From Gavia stellata (lineage: Eukaryota > Chordata > Aves > Gaviiformes > Gaviidae): 64,000 bases of DNA. The notes below the pieces were generated by a model. That model had not been told where the DNA came from. It was given only the letters and a program-made list of their open reading frames with translations, and did not search any database. The position numbers and the translations under genes are program-made. Below, in pieces: positions 36,701-45,700 of this stretch. The stretch lies in assembly GCF_030936135.1 (NCBI RefSeq), contig NC_082619.1, forward strand, positions 6,389,208 to 6,453,207, read 5' to 3'. Position 1 is the first letter of the stretch, and the number at the start of each line of letters is the position of its first letter.

Positions 36701-39680
36701 TCAGTTGCATGGTAGTGTCTTAATACCACTCTTCTTTTGACAAAATGATAGTATTCAGAGTTTTGGAGTTACTTGGTCAGTAACTTCCTGGGAGATATCC
36801 TCTCAAAATACCTTATCCTCTCAGAACATCCCACCACATAGGAATTGGTTTTATGTAATAGCTAAGAACTGCACAAGAGAGCGACCACGCCACACGAGGC
36901 TATGCCAGTGCTGCTGCGGGTGTCAACTACGTGCGCTTTGTAGCATTGCTAATCTGTCCTGTCAGCAAAGACAATATAAAACGTTCTTGACAAAGCGTGC
37001 CTGTTCCTCTTTTTTTATCTGTCCGCACAGAGGTACAGATGAATGCTATATTAACCCCATATAAACACATGCTGTCAGAGAATAAAAGCTATTGATATAA
37101 TTAAGAAAAAGAACGTAGGTCTATAAAAATCAACAACTTGTCTGAAGAGAGACTACAAAATTAAATCGAATACACTGAGATCCTCTGCAAAAAGACACGA
37201 CTGTTATTGTAACTATCAATTACGAGAACAGTACTATGCAAAACAAGGAGTCTTCTTCCAGAGGACACGTAGATTGCTCTTAGCATTTTACTGAATACAA
37301 GAGGCAGAATTTCTGGAGAGATTATCTGTGTTTGGGAAAACACCTTTGTTTTAATTATAATCTCGTCCACCTTCAGTGAAATAACCAGCATTTCATAATT
37401 CATAGCCTCGACATCCTTTGATTACCACATTTGCACATCAGACAAATGAACAGCATGAAGCCCCTGCTCAGCAACGGGCAGATAGAAGTGTTAAAAGCAA
37501 CTGCCTGCTATTTTCCAGTCATATCACTTGGCTGGTAACTGGCTTTAATCCCAAACAAGACTGTTTTGTTTTCTAGGTGCCAAAAGGGGGTGGGCTCAGA
37601 ACCACACATGCCTGCGTAGCTTCCACGGGATGGATGTAAACGAGCGTGTGCTCCGAGGTGTCCACGGAGGTGTAAGAGGTGCCGTCCGACGTGTAGACCA
37701 CCTGCTGCGAGGGACGGTCCTGCTCATCACTGTACACAATCTGTGCCACTGTCCCCCCCTCAGGGACAAAGTGCACCTGGAAGAGAAAAAAAACCCCACA
37801 GATCCTGTACTGAAACATATGCCTATGGGAAACAACACAAGACACATAAGTTGCAAGGTGCCAAGTTGCAAGGTGCCTTGGAAAACAGAGAGCACCTTGT
37901 GTCCCAACTACCTAGCCAATTGTTTTGAAAACAATAAAAACCCCTCACTGTATAATACACATTTACAATCTCGTTGAATTATGCTAGAAATCTGAACATA
38001 AGAACTACCATTGGTTTCTGGTTTTACTCTGCATTTTACCTCAGGACCTAACTGGTATAAAGGGCACCTTCTAATACTTAGTTCTTGGATCATCCTTTGA
38101 AAATTCATAAGAGAAAGAAAGCTCAGATATGAACTAGTATATCTATGGGATTTATTGGTATATTGTTTCTCCTTATTCTCATATTCCTTTCTGGATTTAT
38201 GATAATTACTTCATTCAGCTAGTTCTGTAGTTGGAGGTAATTTTTTCTGTTTGATGAACGGCTAACAGAACCTATTAACTTTGATACTGCTTCAAGTAAT
38301 AGTATTGCACCCATCATGAGGCAGCAATAGCATATGTTAGATCGCTCCTCTGTAGTATTACATACAGTATCAGTAGAAAACTCAACTATTTAAACAGAGA
38401 AACATATAACTGAAAGCATTAAGCAACGATTGCATGGACTACTGGAACAAGCCATGTCTAGGGCAGCAGTTTAAATCCAGACAAGTTGATTTTGATAGAA
38501 CATTATGATATAAATGATGACCAGTGGCCTACCTTAAACAAGCTAGAATACTTAATTCCAGTGGCAACAGGAACATGTTTATCTTTTGACACCCTTTACA
38601 TGCTGAAAACCATTTTCAGCACATGGGAAAAATAGGATAGTTAGCATGAAACCTAGTTTTAGTACGCATATTCACATAAAATGTTTTCACATAAAACAAT
38701 GCCACAGTTACATATTTTATTTACTCTGTTTCACCTTTCAGCTTATGCTTCAGAAGACACCTGGTACTCCCCTGCAGATGCTAAGTGCCGATTTTGTACA
38801 ATAAATCCTCATGCAAACACTACAGTAAGGATGCATGCAGTGTTTCACCTTTGGAGAGCACTCTGCAAATGCTAATTAAGCCTTATAACTGCCATGTGCA
38901 AACAACAGTATGGTTACCCCATTGTATAGATAACGGAACACAGGCCATTGCAAAGTGCCTGTCTTTGCAAATTTCAAAGCTGGAAATTACCAGGAGAGTC
39001 AGAATTTCTCAACTTGTGGGTCAAGTGACATGCAGCACCCTCTTCATAACATATTCAAAAGAATAAATCAATTTACATTGCATTGTCTGAGAGACCGAGA
39101 GACTAGCTGCATACGTCAGAATCTGACTGTATTAATCACTAACAATTAACATTTCTCCCTTCCCCATTACCCAGATGTCTGACTGGAAAAAATTATTCAT
39201 ATTACTTTCCCCGAGGTCCACCCACAGTTCCAACTGATTTGACTGACGCCATCAAAATGGGCTGCCACAGACCACAGATTTTGTTAATATTCATCCATCT
39301 GAATACCCTTTCCCTTTCCCACATGGTTATACATATATTTGGACACTGAAACTTCTATAGCCACCGGCTGGTTTCGTTCAGCTCGTTTCAGATGTCTGAC
39401 TAGTCACTGCTGCGGTTTGCACAGCTCACTTTCTGAAGCTTTAATCTTAAAAAAAAGTCACCACAGACATGTTTTTGTATTTCTCCTCAAATGAAAGCTG
39501 AGTTTCCCGACTATAAGACACAGTCGAATGGGAACGCCTCCTTGCTAAGCCACCACACCGAGCCCAATTCAGTCTGAGCAGAAACCGAGAGCTCTGGAAG
39601 GCACTAGTCACCTGAGCAGTATTCTGTTCCTGCTCAGCAGAGTCAGCCCACACCTGAGGACTTTCCTCTTTTGAGTCCAT
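6518..39680 (-). CDS. PRDM10: PRDM10, complete coding sequence, 22 exons, 1195 residues
   Basis: This is PR-domain zinc-finger protein 10 (tristanin), a nuclear DNA-binding transcription factor. Mammalian work links it to activation of FLCN and Eif3b promoters, and no methyltransferase activity is established. Exons run from 39612-39680 down to 6518-6754 and every phase matches. The domain order is: acidic tract (about 171-195); PR/SET (about 240-365); C2H2 finger 1 (C391, C394, H407, H411); Arg/Gly AT-hook-like segment (420-445); fingers 2-10 (557-577, 587-607, 615-635, 643-664, 671-691, 699-720, 754-775, 799-820, 861-882); Gln/Thr-rich tail (920-1195). All ten fingers keep their Cys and His ligands. 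The human protein is, from memory, about 1147 residues. The extra length is mostly a 40-residue exon and an 8-residue C-terminal extension. The start is chosen at MDSKEESPQ. Confidence 0.96.
7820..7932 (-). CDS. PRDM10: PRDM10 coding exon 21
   Basis: Acceptor TTTTTTAG|CG, donor CAG|GTAAGG. It encodes the split S and [20 protein letters not shown], then [16 protein letters not shown], part of the Thr/Val/Gln-rich tail. The 113 bases complete the codon left open by exon 20. Confidence 0.94.
8532..8700 (-). CDS. PRDM10: PRDM10 coding exon 20
   Basis: Acceptor TTTTTCCAG|GTT, donor TATT|GTAAGTG. It encodes [20 protein letters not shown], a QQQQ stretch, and [16 protein letters not shown]. This Gln/Ser-rich segment belongs to the C-terminal activation-type region. 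It leaves one base (T), joined to CG of exon 21 as Ser. Confidence 0.95.
8875..8960 (-). repeat. MIR/CORE-SINE-like fossil
   Basis: GGAAACTGAAATAGAGACG, then CTTGCCAAAGGTTACACAGCGAG and GAACTCGGATG, follow the antisense MIR core (ggaaactgaggcacagag ... cttgcccaaggtcacacagc). Orientation is therefore minus. Identified by eye; boundaries are approximate. Confidence 0.6.
9340..9480 (-). CDS. PRDM10: PRDM10 coding exon 19
   Basis: The acceptor has an exceptional T21 run followed by CCAG|GCT; donor CAG|GTATTTC. It encodes [20 protein letters not shown], then [20 protein letters not shown] and ATQSSSQ. Forty-seven codons, phase 0 to 0. Confidence 0.95.
9485..9505 (+). repeat. A21 homopolymer (minus-strand T21 polypyrimidine tract)
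   Basis: Twenty-one consecutive A on the plus strand form the polypyrimidine tract directly in front of PRDM10 exon 19, separated from the exon only by CCAG. The length is expected to vary between individuals. Confidence 0.9.
9718..9820 (-). repeat. MIR/CORE-SINE-like fossil
   Basis: GGACTTGCCTAAGGTCATAC, GGCAGAGGCTGGACTCAAA, GAAACCCAGGA and CCACTGGACCAT occur in the order of an antisense MIR, including part of the tRNA-derived head. Best-preserved of the SINE fossils here. Orientation minus. Confidence 0.7.
10762..10932 (-). CDS. PRDM10: PRDM10 coding exon 18
   Basis: Acceptor CTGCGCAG|ACA, donor CAG|GTGAGTAA. It encodes [40 protein letters not shown] and [17 protein letters not shown]. 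It is the start of the Gln-rich tail. Fifty-seven codons, phase 0 to 0. Confidence 0.96.
11779..11922 (-). CDS. PRDM10: PRDM10 coding exon 17 (second half of finger 10)
   Basis: Acceptor CTCTGTAG|ACG, donor [27 protein letters not shown] supplies H877 and H882 of the tenth finger, so this finger is split by an intron. It continues to [12 protein letters not shown]. Confidence 0.96.
12516..12716 (-). CDS. PRDM10: PRDM10 coding exon 16 (end of finger 9, start of finger 10)
   Basis: Acceptor CCCTGCAG|GTG, donor AAG|GTACGG (a weak donor). It encodes [20 protein letters not shown] (H815, H820 of finger 9), then a linker with [20 protein letters not shown], then [12 protein letters not shown] (C861, C864 of finger 10). 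Confidence 0.96.
13742..13852 (-). CDS. PRDM10: PRDM10 coding exon 15
   Basis: Acceptor TTTCTCCTAAG|GTG, donor [33 protein letters not shown] gives the histidines of finger 8 (H770, H775), and [11 protein letters not shown] gives the cysteines of finger 9. Thirty-seven codons. Confidence 0.96.
14621..14800 (-). CDS. PRDM10: PRDM10 coding exon 14
   Basis: Acceptor TTTCCCTAG|AGG, donor [31 protein letters not shown] completes finger 7. [18 protein letters not shown] begins finger 8 with C754 and C757. A basic linker ([15 protein letters not shown]) lies between them. Confidence 0.96.
15832..15987 (-). CDS. PRDM10: PRDM10 coding exon 13
   Basis: Acceptor GCAATTCTAG|GTC, donor [23 protein letters not shown] ends finger 5, [20 protein letters not shown] is finger 6, and [11 protein letters not shown] starts finger 7. 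Confidence 0.97.
17824..18171 (-). CDS. PRDM10: PRDM10 coding exon 12 (fingers 2-5)
   Basis: This is the longest coding exon (116 codons). Acceptor TTTCTTTCAG|AAT, donor CAG|GTGAGATG. Fingers start at [42 protein letters not shown] and [15 protein letters not shown]. All Cys and His ligands of fingers 2-4 and both cysteines of finger 5 are present. It is the main DNA-binding block. Confidence 0.97.
18309..18440 (-). repeat. MIR/CORE-SINE-like fossil
   Basis: CTCCATTTCACGGAAGGGGAGGCTG, GAAGTTAAGGGATATACCTG and CAGTTACATACTGAGTTAGG follow the antisense MIR order (ccattttacagatggggaaactg ... gaagttaagtgacttg ... acacagtgag). Orientation minus; edges approximate. Confidence 0.55.
20025..20100 (-). 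repeat. MIR/CORE-SINE-like fossil
   Basis: CATCTCCATTTTACAAGTGG, then GAGAAGCGAAGAC and GTAAGGCACACCGTGAGTTGG, resemble the antisense MIR core. Shorter and more decayed than the copy at 9718. Confidence 0.5.
21625..21700 (-). repeat. tRNA-derived SINE head with an intact B box
   Basis: On the minus strand GGTTCAAGTCC matches the RNA polymerase III B box (GGTTCRANNCC) exactly. It is preceded by AAGCACTAATCTCTGGTGCC, as in the tRNA-like head of MIR-type SINEs. There is no foldable full cloverleaf, so I call it a SINE fragment, not a tRNA gene. Confidence 0.5.
22645..22747. repeat. Palindromic MITE fossil with 11-base perfect terminal inverted repeats
   Basis: TGAGCCAAATT (22645-22655) and its exact reverse complement AATTTGGCTCA (22737-22747) bound a 103-base element. 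The interior (CTTCAAGATACACCGCTGCA ... ACTGAGAGCAAAA) resembles a widespread amniote palindromic element with ends like GGGCCAAATTCTG and CAGAATTTGGCCC. I cannot name the family with certainty. No clear target-site duplication remains. Confidence 0.55.
23571..23798 (-). CDS. PRDM10: PRDM10 coding exon 11
   Basis: Acceptor GCGATTTCAG|GAC, donor AGG|GTAAGC. It encodes [20 protein letters not shown], a Gln/Glu-rich linker ([15 protein letters not shown]), and ends [12 protein letters not shown]. Seventy-six codons between the AT-hook-like region and finger 2. Confidence 0.95.
25700..25755 (+). repeat. Possible amniote SINE/LINE 3'-tail fossil
   Basis: CTAAGTGCTTTGGGTTG, then GCTGTAGAAATGCAAGT, resembles the shared tail (aagtgctttgggat ... 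gctatataaatgcaagt) of several ancient amniote SINEs and LINEs. Weak, by eye only. Confidence 0.3.
25943..26072 (-). CDS. PRDM10: PRDM10 coding exon 10 (Arg/Gly AT-hook-like segment)
   Basis: Acceptor TTCTGCAG|A, donor CAG|GTACAT (weak). It encodes [20 protein letters not shown] and [17 protein letters not shown]. The RRPGRPPK core resembles an AT hook, suggesting minor-groove contact between finger 1 and the main finger array. Starts with one base completing Arg420. Confidence 0.94.
27043..27160 (-). CDS. PRDM10: PRDM10 coding exon 9 (finger 1)
   Basis: Acceptor GAACATAG|TT, donor AGCAG|GTACTG (weak). It encodes [17 protein letters not shown] and [17 protein letters not shown]: a single C2H2 finger (C391, C394, H407, H411) just after the PR domain, set apart from the other nine. 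Confidence 0.95.
27820..27892 (-). CDS. PRDM10: PRDM10 coding exon 8 (end of PR domain)
   Basis: Acceptor CTGCTGCAG|GTG, donor [30 protein letters not shown] is the post-PR motif (a W/Y-x-A-Y/F-type end) followed by EERK. Only 73 bases; leaves one base for Val381. Confidence 0.95.
29911..30114 (-). CDS. PRDM10: PRDM10 coding exon 7 (PR/SET domain core)
   Basis: Acceptor TTGCTACAG|GTG, donor AAG|GTATGG. It encodes [40 protein letters not shown] and [20 protein letters not shown]. The NWMMFVRPA and QNLVA strings are hallmark PR-domain strands. The classic SET catalytic NHS motif is not evident. Confidence 0.96.
31194..31435 (-). CDS. PRDM10: PRDM10 coding exon 6 (Cys-rich stretch and start of PR domain)
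   Basis: Acceptor TTGTTGTAG|GG, donor [29 protein letters not shown] (possible zinc-binding Cys/His cluster before the PR domain), then [20 protein letters not shown] and [20 protein letters not shown], the first PR-domain strands. Confidence 0.96.
31820..32027 (-). CDS. PRDM10: PRDM10 coding exon 5 (acidic tract)
   Basis: Acceptor TTCTCTCCTCAG|GCA, donor [30 protein letters not shown], then a run of Glu and Asp ([20 protein letters not shown]), then [14 protein letters not shown]. The acidic run is encoded by near-repeated GAT/GAG triplets. Confidence 0.95.
33036..33155 (-). CDS. PRDM10: PRDM10 coding exon 4 (possible cassette exon)
   Basis: Acceptor ATAATTTTAG|GTA, donor [31 protein letters not shown] and [20 protein letters not shown]. 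Forty codons, phase 0 at both ends, so it can be skipped without a frameshift. I do not clearly recall this segment in the mammalian reference protein. Confidence 0.85.
35405..35615 (-). pseudogene. Unidentified reading frame with splice-acceptor-like start, inside PRDM10 intron 3
   Basis: From 35615 the minus strand reads [40 protein letters not shown] and [20 protein letters not shown], ending SQEINCKT and TGA: 69 codons plus the stop, with natural-looking composition. It is preceded by TACTAATTTACTGCCCCAG, a good branch-point and acceptor. Its phase does not fit PRDM10 exon 3, so it is not a simple PRDM10 exon. [13 protein letters not shown] faintly recalls the QQD-x-x-EYF-x-x-IL motif of ubiquitin-specific peptidases, but the match is too short to assign. 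It may be a decayed retrocopy or an exon of another transcript. Confidence 0.3.
35902..35961 (-). CDS. PRDM10: PRDM10 coding exon 3
   Basis: Acceptor CTTTGTCTAG|ACT, donor [30 protein letters not shown]: 20 codons, phase 0 to 0. A second AG inside the exon (TTTACAG) could act as an alternative acceptor but would break the frame. Confidence 0.92.
36228..36250 (+). repeat. T23 homopolymer
   Basis: Twenty-three consecutive T in PRDM10 intron 2. On the minus strand it is an A run, with no adjacent SINE body recognised. Confidence 0.9.
37612..37776 (-). CDS. PRDM10: PRDM10 coding exon 2 (ends at a GC donor)
   Basis: Acceptor [53 protein letters not shown] and [15 protein letters not shown]. The frame requires the exon to end at CAG (37612), where the intron begins GCATGT instead of GT. 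Skipping or shifting to the nearest GT would disturb phase or use a poor site. Confidence 0.92.
37777..39611 (-). other. PRDM10: PRDM10 intron 1 of the coding region (1.8 kb)
   Basis: Donor CAG|GTGACT, acceptor CTTCCAG. It contains a MIR-like fossil at 38850-38960. Nothing else recognised. Confidence 0.8.
38850..38960 (-). repeat. MIR/CORE-SINE-like fossil
   Basis: GAGAGCACTCTGCAAATGCTAATTAAGCC, then CCCCATTGTATAGATAACGG and AACACAGG, follow the 3' half of antisense MIR (cactttgtaaatgctaatt ... ccccattttacagatga). Orientation minus. Confidence 0.55.
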
Positions 39681-39719
39681 CTCCTCCCCGCCGTGGTGCT
39701 CCATGAGCAGAGAGATCTA
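39612..39719 (-). CDS. PRDM10: PRDM10 coding exon 1 (start ATG at 39680)
   Basis: Coding part 39612-39680: [20 protein letters not shown] then TAQ, donor CAG|GTGACT. The ATG at 39680-39678 has a strong context (GGAGATGG) and matches the family start MDSK. An in-frame ATG eight codons upstream (39704, reading MEHHGGEE) has a weaker context and is an alternative. The acceptor GTTCCTCCAG places the exon start near 39719, so the first exon of the mRNA is noncoding. Confidence 0.88.
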
Positions 39720-42700
39720 CTGGAGGAACGTCTGGCTGAAGAGATTCATCTGTTCACTGTGTTTCTACTTCCAGAAGACAAGGTGATCTTCATTAACATG
39801 GCTGTGAGGGGAAAAAAAAAGAAAAAAAGAGATGGAGATATTAAAACAAGTGTGACACATGGAACGGAGGTACGACGTATTATCGTCAGCTACTTCACTA
39901 GAGGAACACAGTGCCAGAGTAAAGCAGGCTTGGCTTTACGAACATGTGCTTTCTCATTTACCATGCTCAAGTTCTGCTGTATAATACTTTCCATGTCCTA
40001 TTAAGGAGGAAACAAGTCAACCATTGCTACAATTGCACTGAAGGATTATACTGAATGCCTCCTGCTCCGAAAGATTACACTGAATTCCTCCTGCATAAAA
40101 TATTCTTCGCATTGTCCTTCTAGCACTTACAGGCCCAGAAATCAATTAACGATGCAGAAAATTGACCTTAAGCTTCCAACAAGAAAACGCTACGTTCAGA
40201 GATGCATCACCAGTTTCTTGGTTTGTCTGAAAGAGGTTTTGTTCGAGAACCAACTGGCTTTACATCTACAGGCAGCTTTCACCTTGTACAAAACTGCAGT
40301 CCCAGTTGGTATTCAGGCAGCGTTACAATAGTCAACTTTTAGAAAAAGAACAATGAAACTTAAACTCTAATTCATGCGAGCCCAAAGATCCTGACAAATT
40401 TCTTCCAAGCTAGGTTTTATTCACCTCTCGCAATTTTATTGGGGCCTCTCAATCTGCCATTGGGAATCTCAGAAGTGTAATTTACAGCTCTGGTGATTGG
40501 TTTAGTCAGTGGTTCAGCACCTTCCTAATCCTTCGTCTCAAACGTCGTATTAAATCACAGGCCCAGGAATTAGCATGAGGCTGAGCCCATTTCATTTTTC
40601 AGCTAGTCCAATTAACTTTATTTTATACCGAGTGCCTCGCTGGGCTGACCCAATGCCAGTAGCCCGTCTGTGCACCAGGAAGAAAGCAGAAGGCTCCTTG
40701 CTGACGCTTTCATTCATTTGCATTTTAAATGCAAATTATTTTAGTCATAATTTATTCCCATAAATGCTAGCAGTTGGTTTGTCATTGACAAACTAAAAAA
40801 AGATAAGGAGGGAAAAAAAAAAAGCAGCAGGCACTTTCTGCCTTCTGCTAACTTTGTCAGCAACAAATAAGCTTTGCAGACCCAAGCACTGACTGTACCA
40901 CTGGTCCTGGCCAGAAAGTATAAATCAATAGTACAGAAAAGTCTCAGGCTAACGTCACTGAACTGCACAGTGGAAAAAAAAACCATCATATTACTTTCAC
41001 GTATCCAAAGAAAAGCTGCGGGAAAGATATTTCTGGGCATCGCTAGACAGTAAGTCATGACATTATTGGTGACTAGAGGCTAACATTTGCTTTCTCACAC
41101 CGAGCGACGCAGTACAGGTGTGCCGCACGGTCCCACACGCAAGCAGAGACTGAGGAACGGCGCGATGGCTGTTCTGACTTCTGATGAGACCCATACATCC
41201 TTAGGTTCTGGGATAAAGGAACAGAAACCCTATCTGGATAATATTATTTGATAAAAAACATCCAGAAAAAGCACTGAGGAGAAGAGGAAAAAGGAAATAC
41301 ATGTACCCGCGCGCAACACTTCAGCTAGGGGATCTCATTAGTATGGAAAAATGAAGCACAGCAAACAATGATTAGGACTGATAAACACCAGCTTCATTCT
41401 CCAAGTGTTGAAAGCCAGGGTCATTTACAAATAAATATCATTTATATATATTACAGCACACACAAGCTCTTATATATAAATAAATATCATCCATCCCTAT
41501 ATAGTACCTTTCATCCAGCTAACTCAAAGCTACTTGTTATGTTATTAAGGATTAATTCAAGGATTTTCTCATACCTAATCCTACTTTCCACTTTCACTGA
41601 ACTCCATCGCTCATTTTATTAGGTATATGAGCACCAAGGGGTCTAGAACTGCTTGTGTGAAACGTGACAGCATTTATGTCAGTAACGTAATCTGAACAAC
41701 AAATTTTGCATAAAATTAAATGCCTGTCCTGTTGCTATTCTTTGGCTGGTTTATCCCAAACAGCTCTTTTTCTTGACTGTCATTATTACTCAAGAGCCAA
41801 TTCAGGTAATTGCACTAACAATAGCCAGTAGTTTAATCAATTACCTAATTGCTTAGAAAAATAAAAATAAATGCTAGAGGTTTCAGCTTGGGTGGTTTGG
41901 GTTTTTTTTAAATACAATTATCCTGTTAGCAATAATGCAATTAAATTAACCAGTGATTGAATTAAGAGAAAGGCACGGTTCTGGCTAATTCCACATGGTC
42001 AACAAGTAGCAGAATTTTTGGCTGACCTTCCCTACAAGCAGATATTGAAGGTCTGAATGAAGATGCTGACTCACTTTTGCAGACTCATTTTGGCACAAAT
42101 AACTTACAACTTGAGTGGAAAGGAGACCGAAGGGTTCAGACAGGTCTTTAATAGACAAAACTGGGCATTAAGGTTCATATCTGAAAAAAATAGCACCAAA
42201 AAGTTGGAAAAGAAAGCAGAAGACAATAATTTCAAGTTTTGTCGTGGTTCTAAAGGTTAGCACTGACCTCAAATCTCAAGGAAAAAAGCAAGGTTGAGCC
42301 AAATTCAGCGGCTCAACGGTACAGTTTCTATAAACAGTACTGTTATTGCTGTTCTTCACAGAAATGAAAAAAATATACTGCTCAGCCCAGCCAATTGTGC
42401 AGCAATAACAATCAGACATTATTAGGGGCTGCAGGATTTGCTGATGCTTTCAACTTCTGCACTTCAAAACACACCCTAGGATCTGCCTCTCTGGTATGCA
42501 TTCCTTTCAAAGACTGGATCTCCGTGAATTCTTATCACTTCTGTCATCACCAAAATACACAGAAAAGCACGTCTCCCTGGAAACGTGGATGTGCTGAGTG
42601 AGAAGTCAGTGCCACATCCCAGAGAAGTCCCAAGGCCAGGCAATAAAAAGGACCCGAGGCAGGAGCAAGCATGGAAATTTAGCTGGTATTAAAGCCAACA

Positions 42701-45700
42701 GCGAAACAAGACCTGCAGTTAAGGTCAGGAGCTGGAAAGCAAGATCTGGTCCAAAGTCACTGACCACAAAACTGCCAGGAAACACAAACACCCGAGTAAG
42801 TTTTCCAACACTGATGACAGAAAAGAACAAAATAACTTTGCTCACTAGTCCACCACAGGATGCTCTCCCTCATTCATCCTGCATGATCTTATTTTCTTCT
42901 TGAAATCCCCCTCTTAATATCCATCACAGCTGTGACACCGACAGCCACAGTGCCTCGAGATTTTCATGATTTCCCTGCGGTCTTCTCTCAGCAGAGCCAT
43001 CTCGCTGCACAAGGAAGCGGCAGATGTCCAGCTCAGCACACAGCCACAATATTTTTTTCAAATTAGCTGCAGAAGAATCGTGATGAGTACGTTAGGGCAC
43101 GTGGCCTCTACACTAAGCCTGTTAGTGATACCAGTTTGGGAGATACAGGTAAAAAAAATACTTATTCTCTCGAAGGGGCTAGCTGGAAGCTTTCTTAGTT
43201 TTTTAGCAGAAATAAATGTGAAACTTTGGGCCTAAGCATTGGCAAACAGCTGGCATGCAAGGGAACACTCTCTGCTTGTCTCTGCTTGCTCTCCGCACTG
43301 TTTGCCCACGGATTATCCTTTGCAATTGTTGATTTTTCTCCCCGCATCTCACACACATCAGGCATTTTCAGACAAGCTAAATGCTGAGGCAAGCACCTCA
43401 AGGGGAAGTTCTGCAGTGTCCGAAGCGGGGACACACACATTACGAGACCTATCACCCAATACATCAACCGCAATTCTGTCATGTCCCCAACGCTTGCGTA
43501 CAACCTGATAAGGGGCACGCACACGAGCGAGAAGCAATGCCAACATGCGAGATGCTAAACCATTTGCAGAAACTGTGAAGGCAGCATTTTCCTCCCCGAA
43601 ATAGCAGGCGCGCCTCACCCGGTCCATGTTGGGTGATGACACAAGCTGAAATGGTAATAGGTATAAATATAACCCAGTATCACTCCAGTACGTCAGTGGC
43701 AGGGCGCAGTGTGTCATACATAACGTGAAGCAAGATAAAAGATATAACGTGAATCAAGAACGCATGAAACTCCCATTACTTTTAAAAGAAAGGCACATCT
43801 AAATTCAACACTGATGTTACCTTGCACGTACCCAAATTCTGGCGCACATCCTGGCACACAAGGTATCTACTCCAGTGGAAGATAAGCTCATTCTGACTTG
43901 TGCTTGCTGGAGCTCTGAGACAGCACCCATGGGTGCTGCCCTTGAGACCCCTATGACGTGCCCACGTTTTTCACAGGTAGAAGCACGCTCAGAGTTAGGA
44001 AGCGACACTCGTGCACGGCTGTGCTGATCTCTCAGCAAGGCTTATCAGTGCAGGAAGAACCCGGTGCTAACCACAACTAGAAAGCATCCGATTTAGAGCT
44101 GGAGCGCGGTCAGCAGGCACGCAGTGCAGAACGAGTATTCTCCTACACGTCCACGAAGCCATAATATTCAGCTGTCTGCCTCATCAGGTAAGTGCAAGTA
44201 AATCCACCACCTCTTCAAGACAAGACAGGTTCGTTTCAGTATGCCATTCACATTTACCTTCCTTCTCTCAACACCCTCTGGGGACCTGCTGGTATCAAAG
44301 ACCTGTGGCCTTCCTCTTTAGTTCTTGCCTTTTACATCCAATCCAAAAATCTCGTTAACGGTGAAGCTTCTCCTCTGCAGCTCCTGATGCTTGGGAAGCG
44401 TCTTTGTGTCACTGTCTGCACAGTTCTTCATCTCTTTGGAAATCTCACTTGAAAACTCCTTTTGGCCACCGCAACACTCCCTAACCCCTCTCTCCTGTTC
44501 CTGCAGCGTGTGTTTTCTCTGAGGCTGTATTTTTAAATCAGCAGCTTTCCCCATTCACCGCATTCAGCTCCGGAGGATGAGAAAGCACCGCTCAGGGGCA
44601 AAGCGCCTCATGCACTATCCGACAGCAACGTCCTCATTAGCCTTGCTGTCCTCAGCAGAAGACACCCCACCCTCACCCATCACAGCACCCATACCATGTC
44701 ACCTCATAGGTGCACCTGAGACCCCTAACACCTAGGGAATGGGAGTGAAGGGTGCTTTAAGAGAAAACCTCCAATAACAGTAAAGTGACTGTTATTTTCT
44801 ATTTGGCCTGTAAGAATTTTTGACACAAGTTGAATACAGGGAACTCACACCGTGCTTCAAAGGAAAGCTCAGCTCTGAAATTCAAAGAAAAGCACCATCA
44901 AAAAAAAAAAAAAAAAGATCAACAGTAACCATATCTTCTTGGCATACCTGCTATTAAGAAATGACAATTTCTTTCAGTGCTGGGACTACACAAGAAGATA
45001 CACAGACAAAAACTCTGGGGAATTCATCCGCAGCAAGCCCTCCAAGTCTAATTAAGGACATTCTGCTGAGAAAGCACCCGAGCCAGTGGCTGCCAAACGT
45101 TCCTTTTTGTCCCTTCTCTGGGTTGAGAAGAATGGGGGAATATTAATGCTGGGCAAGGGGAAAAGTCCACCTCCCCGCTCAGGGAGCCATAAAGCCACTG
45201 CAGTATCTCAAATGAGAATCCACTTCACAATAATGGTGCATAAAACAGCTAATGTGATTTACTCCCCAGTGTAAAAGAGGCTTGCATATAGATTGGGGTT
45301 CCCTGCAGCAATAATAGCAGGGCCTATTAGCTTAATCCTTTAAGTACTGAGCTCACTGACCACTCCTTTTCACTGCCAACCATATGCAAGGACAGCAAGA
45401 ATTGTTACGAAAGGGTTTTTTACGACTACGGGTCTTCCTCCAGCTTTTAATATGGAAATGATTTATTATGCTCAAAAGGAACATCACATGTGTCTGCAAA
45501 AAGCTATATCCCACACTTAAGTTAATTACCCCATCTTGCCTAGAAGGCAGAGTCGGTGCATTTCCTGAGATCCCTTGGCAAGAACACGCTTTCATTGCAG
45601 CAAGAAGGTTTCTAACCTCATTGAGGACTGAGTCACGGCTGCCGTCTCCTCCTCTGCATTCTCATCCATCAAAAGCACATATTGTTTCAAGGAACTCTGG

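Larger units (their letters stand above)
23799..37611 (-). other. PRDM10: PRDM10 introns 2-10
   Basis: These nine introns run from about 0.4 to 2.7 kb. They contain a possible SINE/LINE tail at 25700-25755, a TTTA tract at 33284, the unexplained reading frame at 35405-35615, and a T23 run at 36228. Otherwise I see nothing. Confidence 0.7.

Noticed and set aside
39681..39704. In-frame upstream ATG as the PRDM10 start
   Set aside because: Its context is weak (CTC before ATG), while the ATG at 39680 has G at -3 and +4 and matches the family start; retained only as an alternative.
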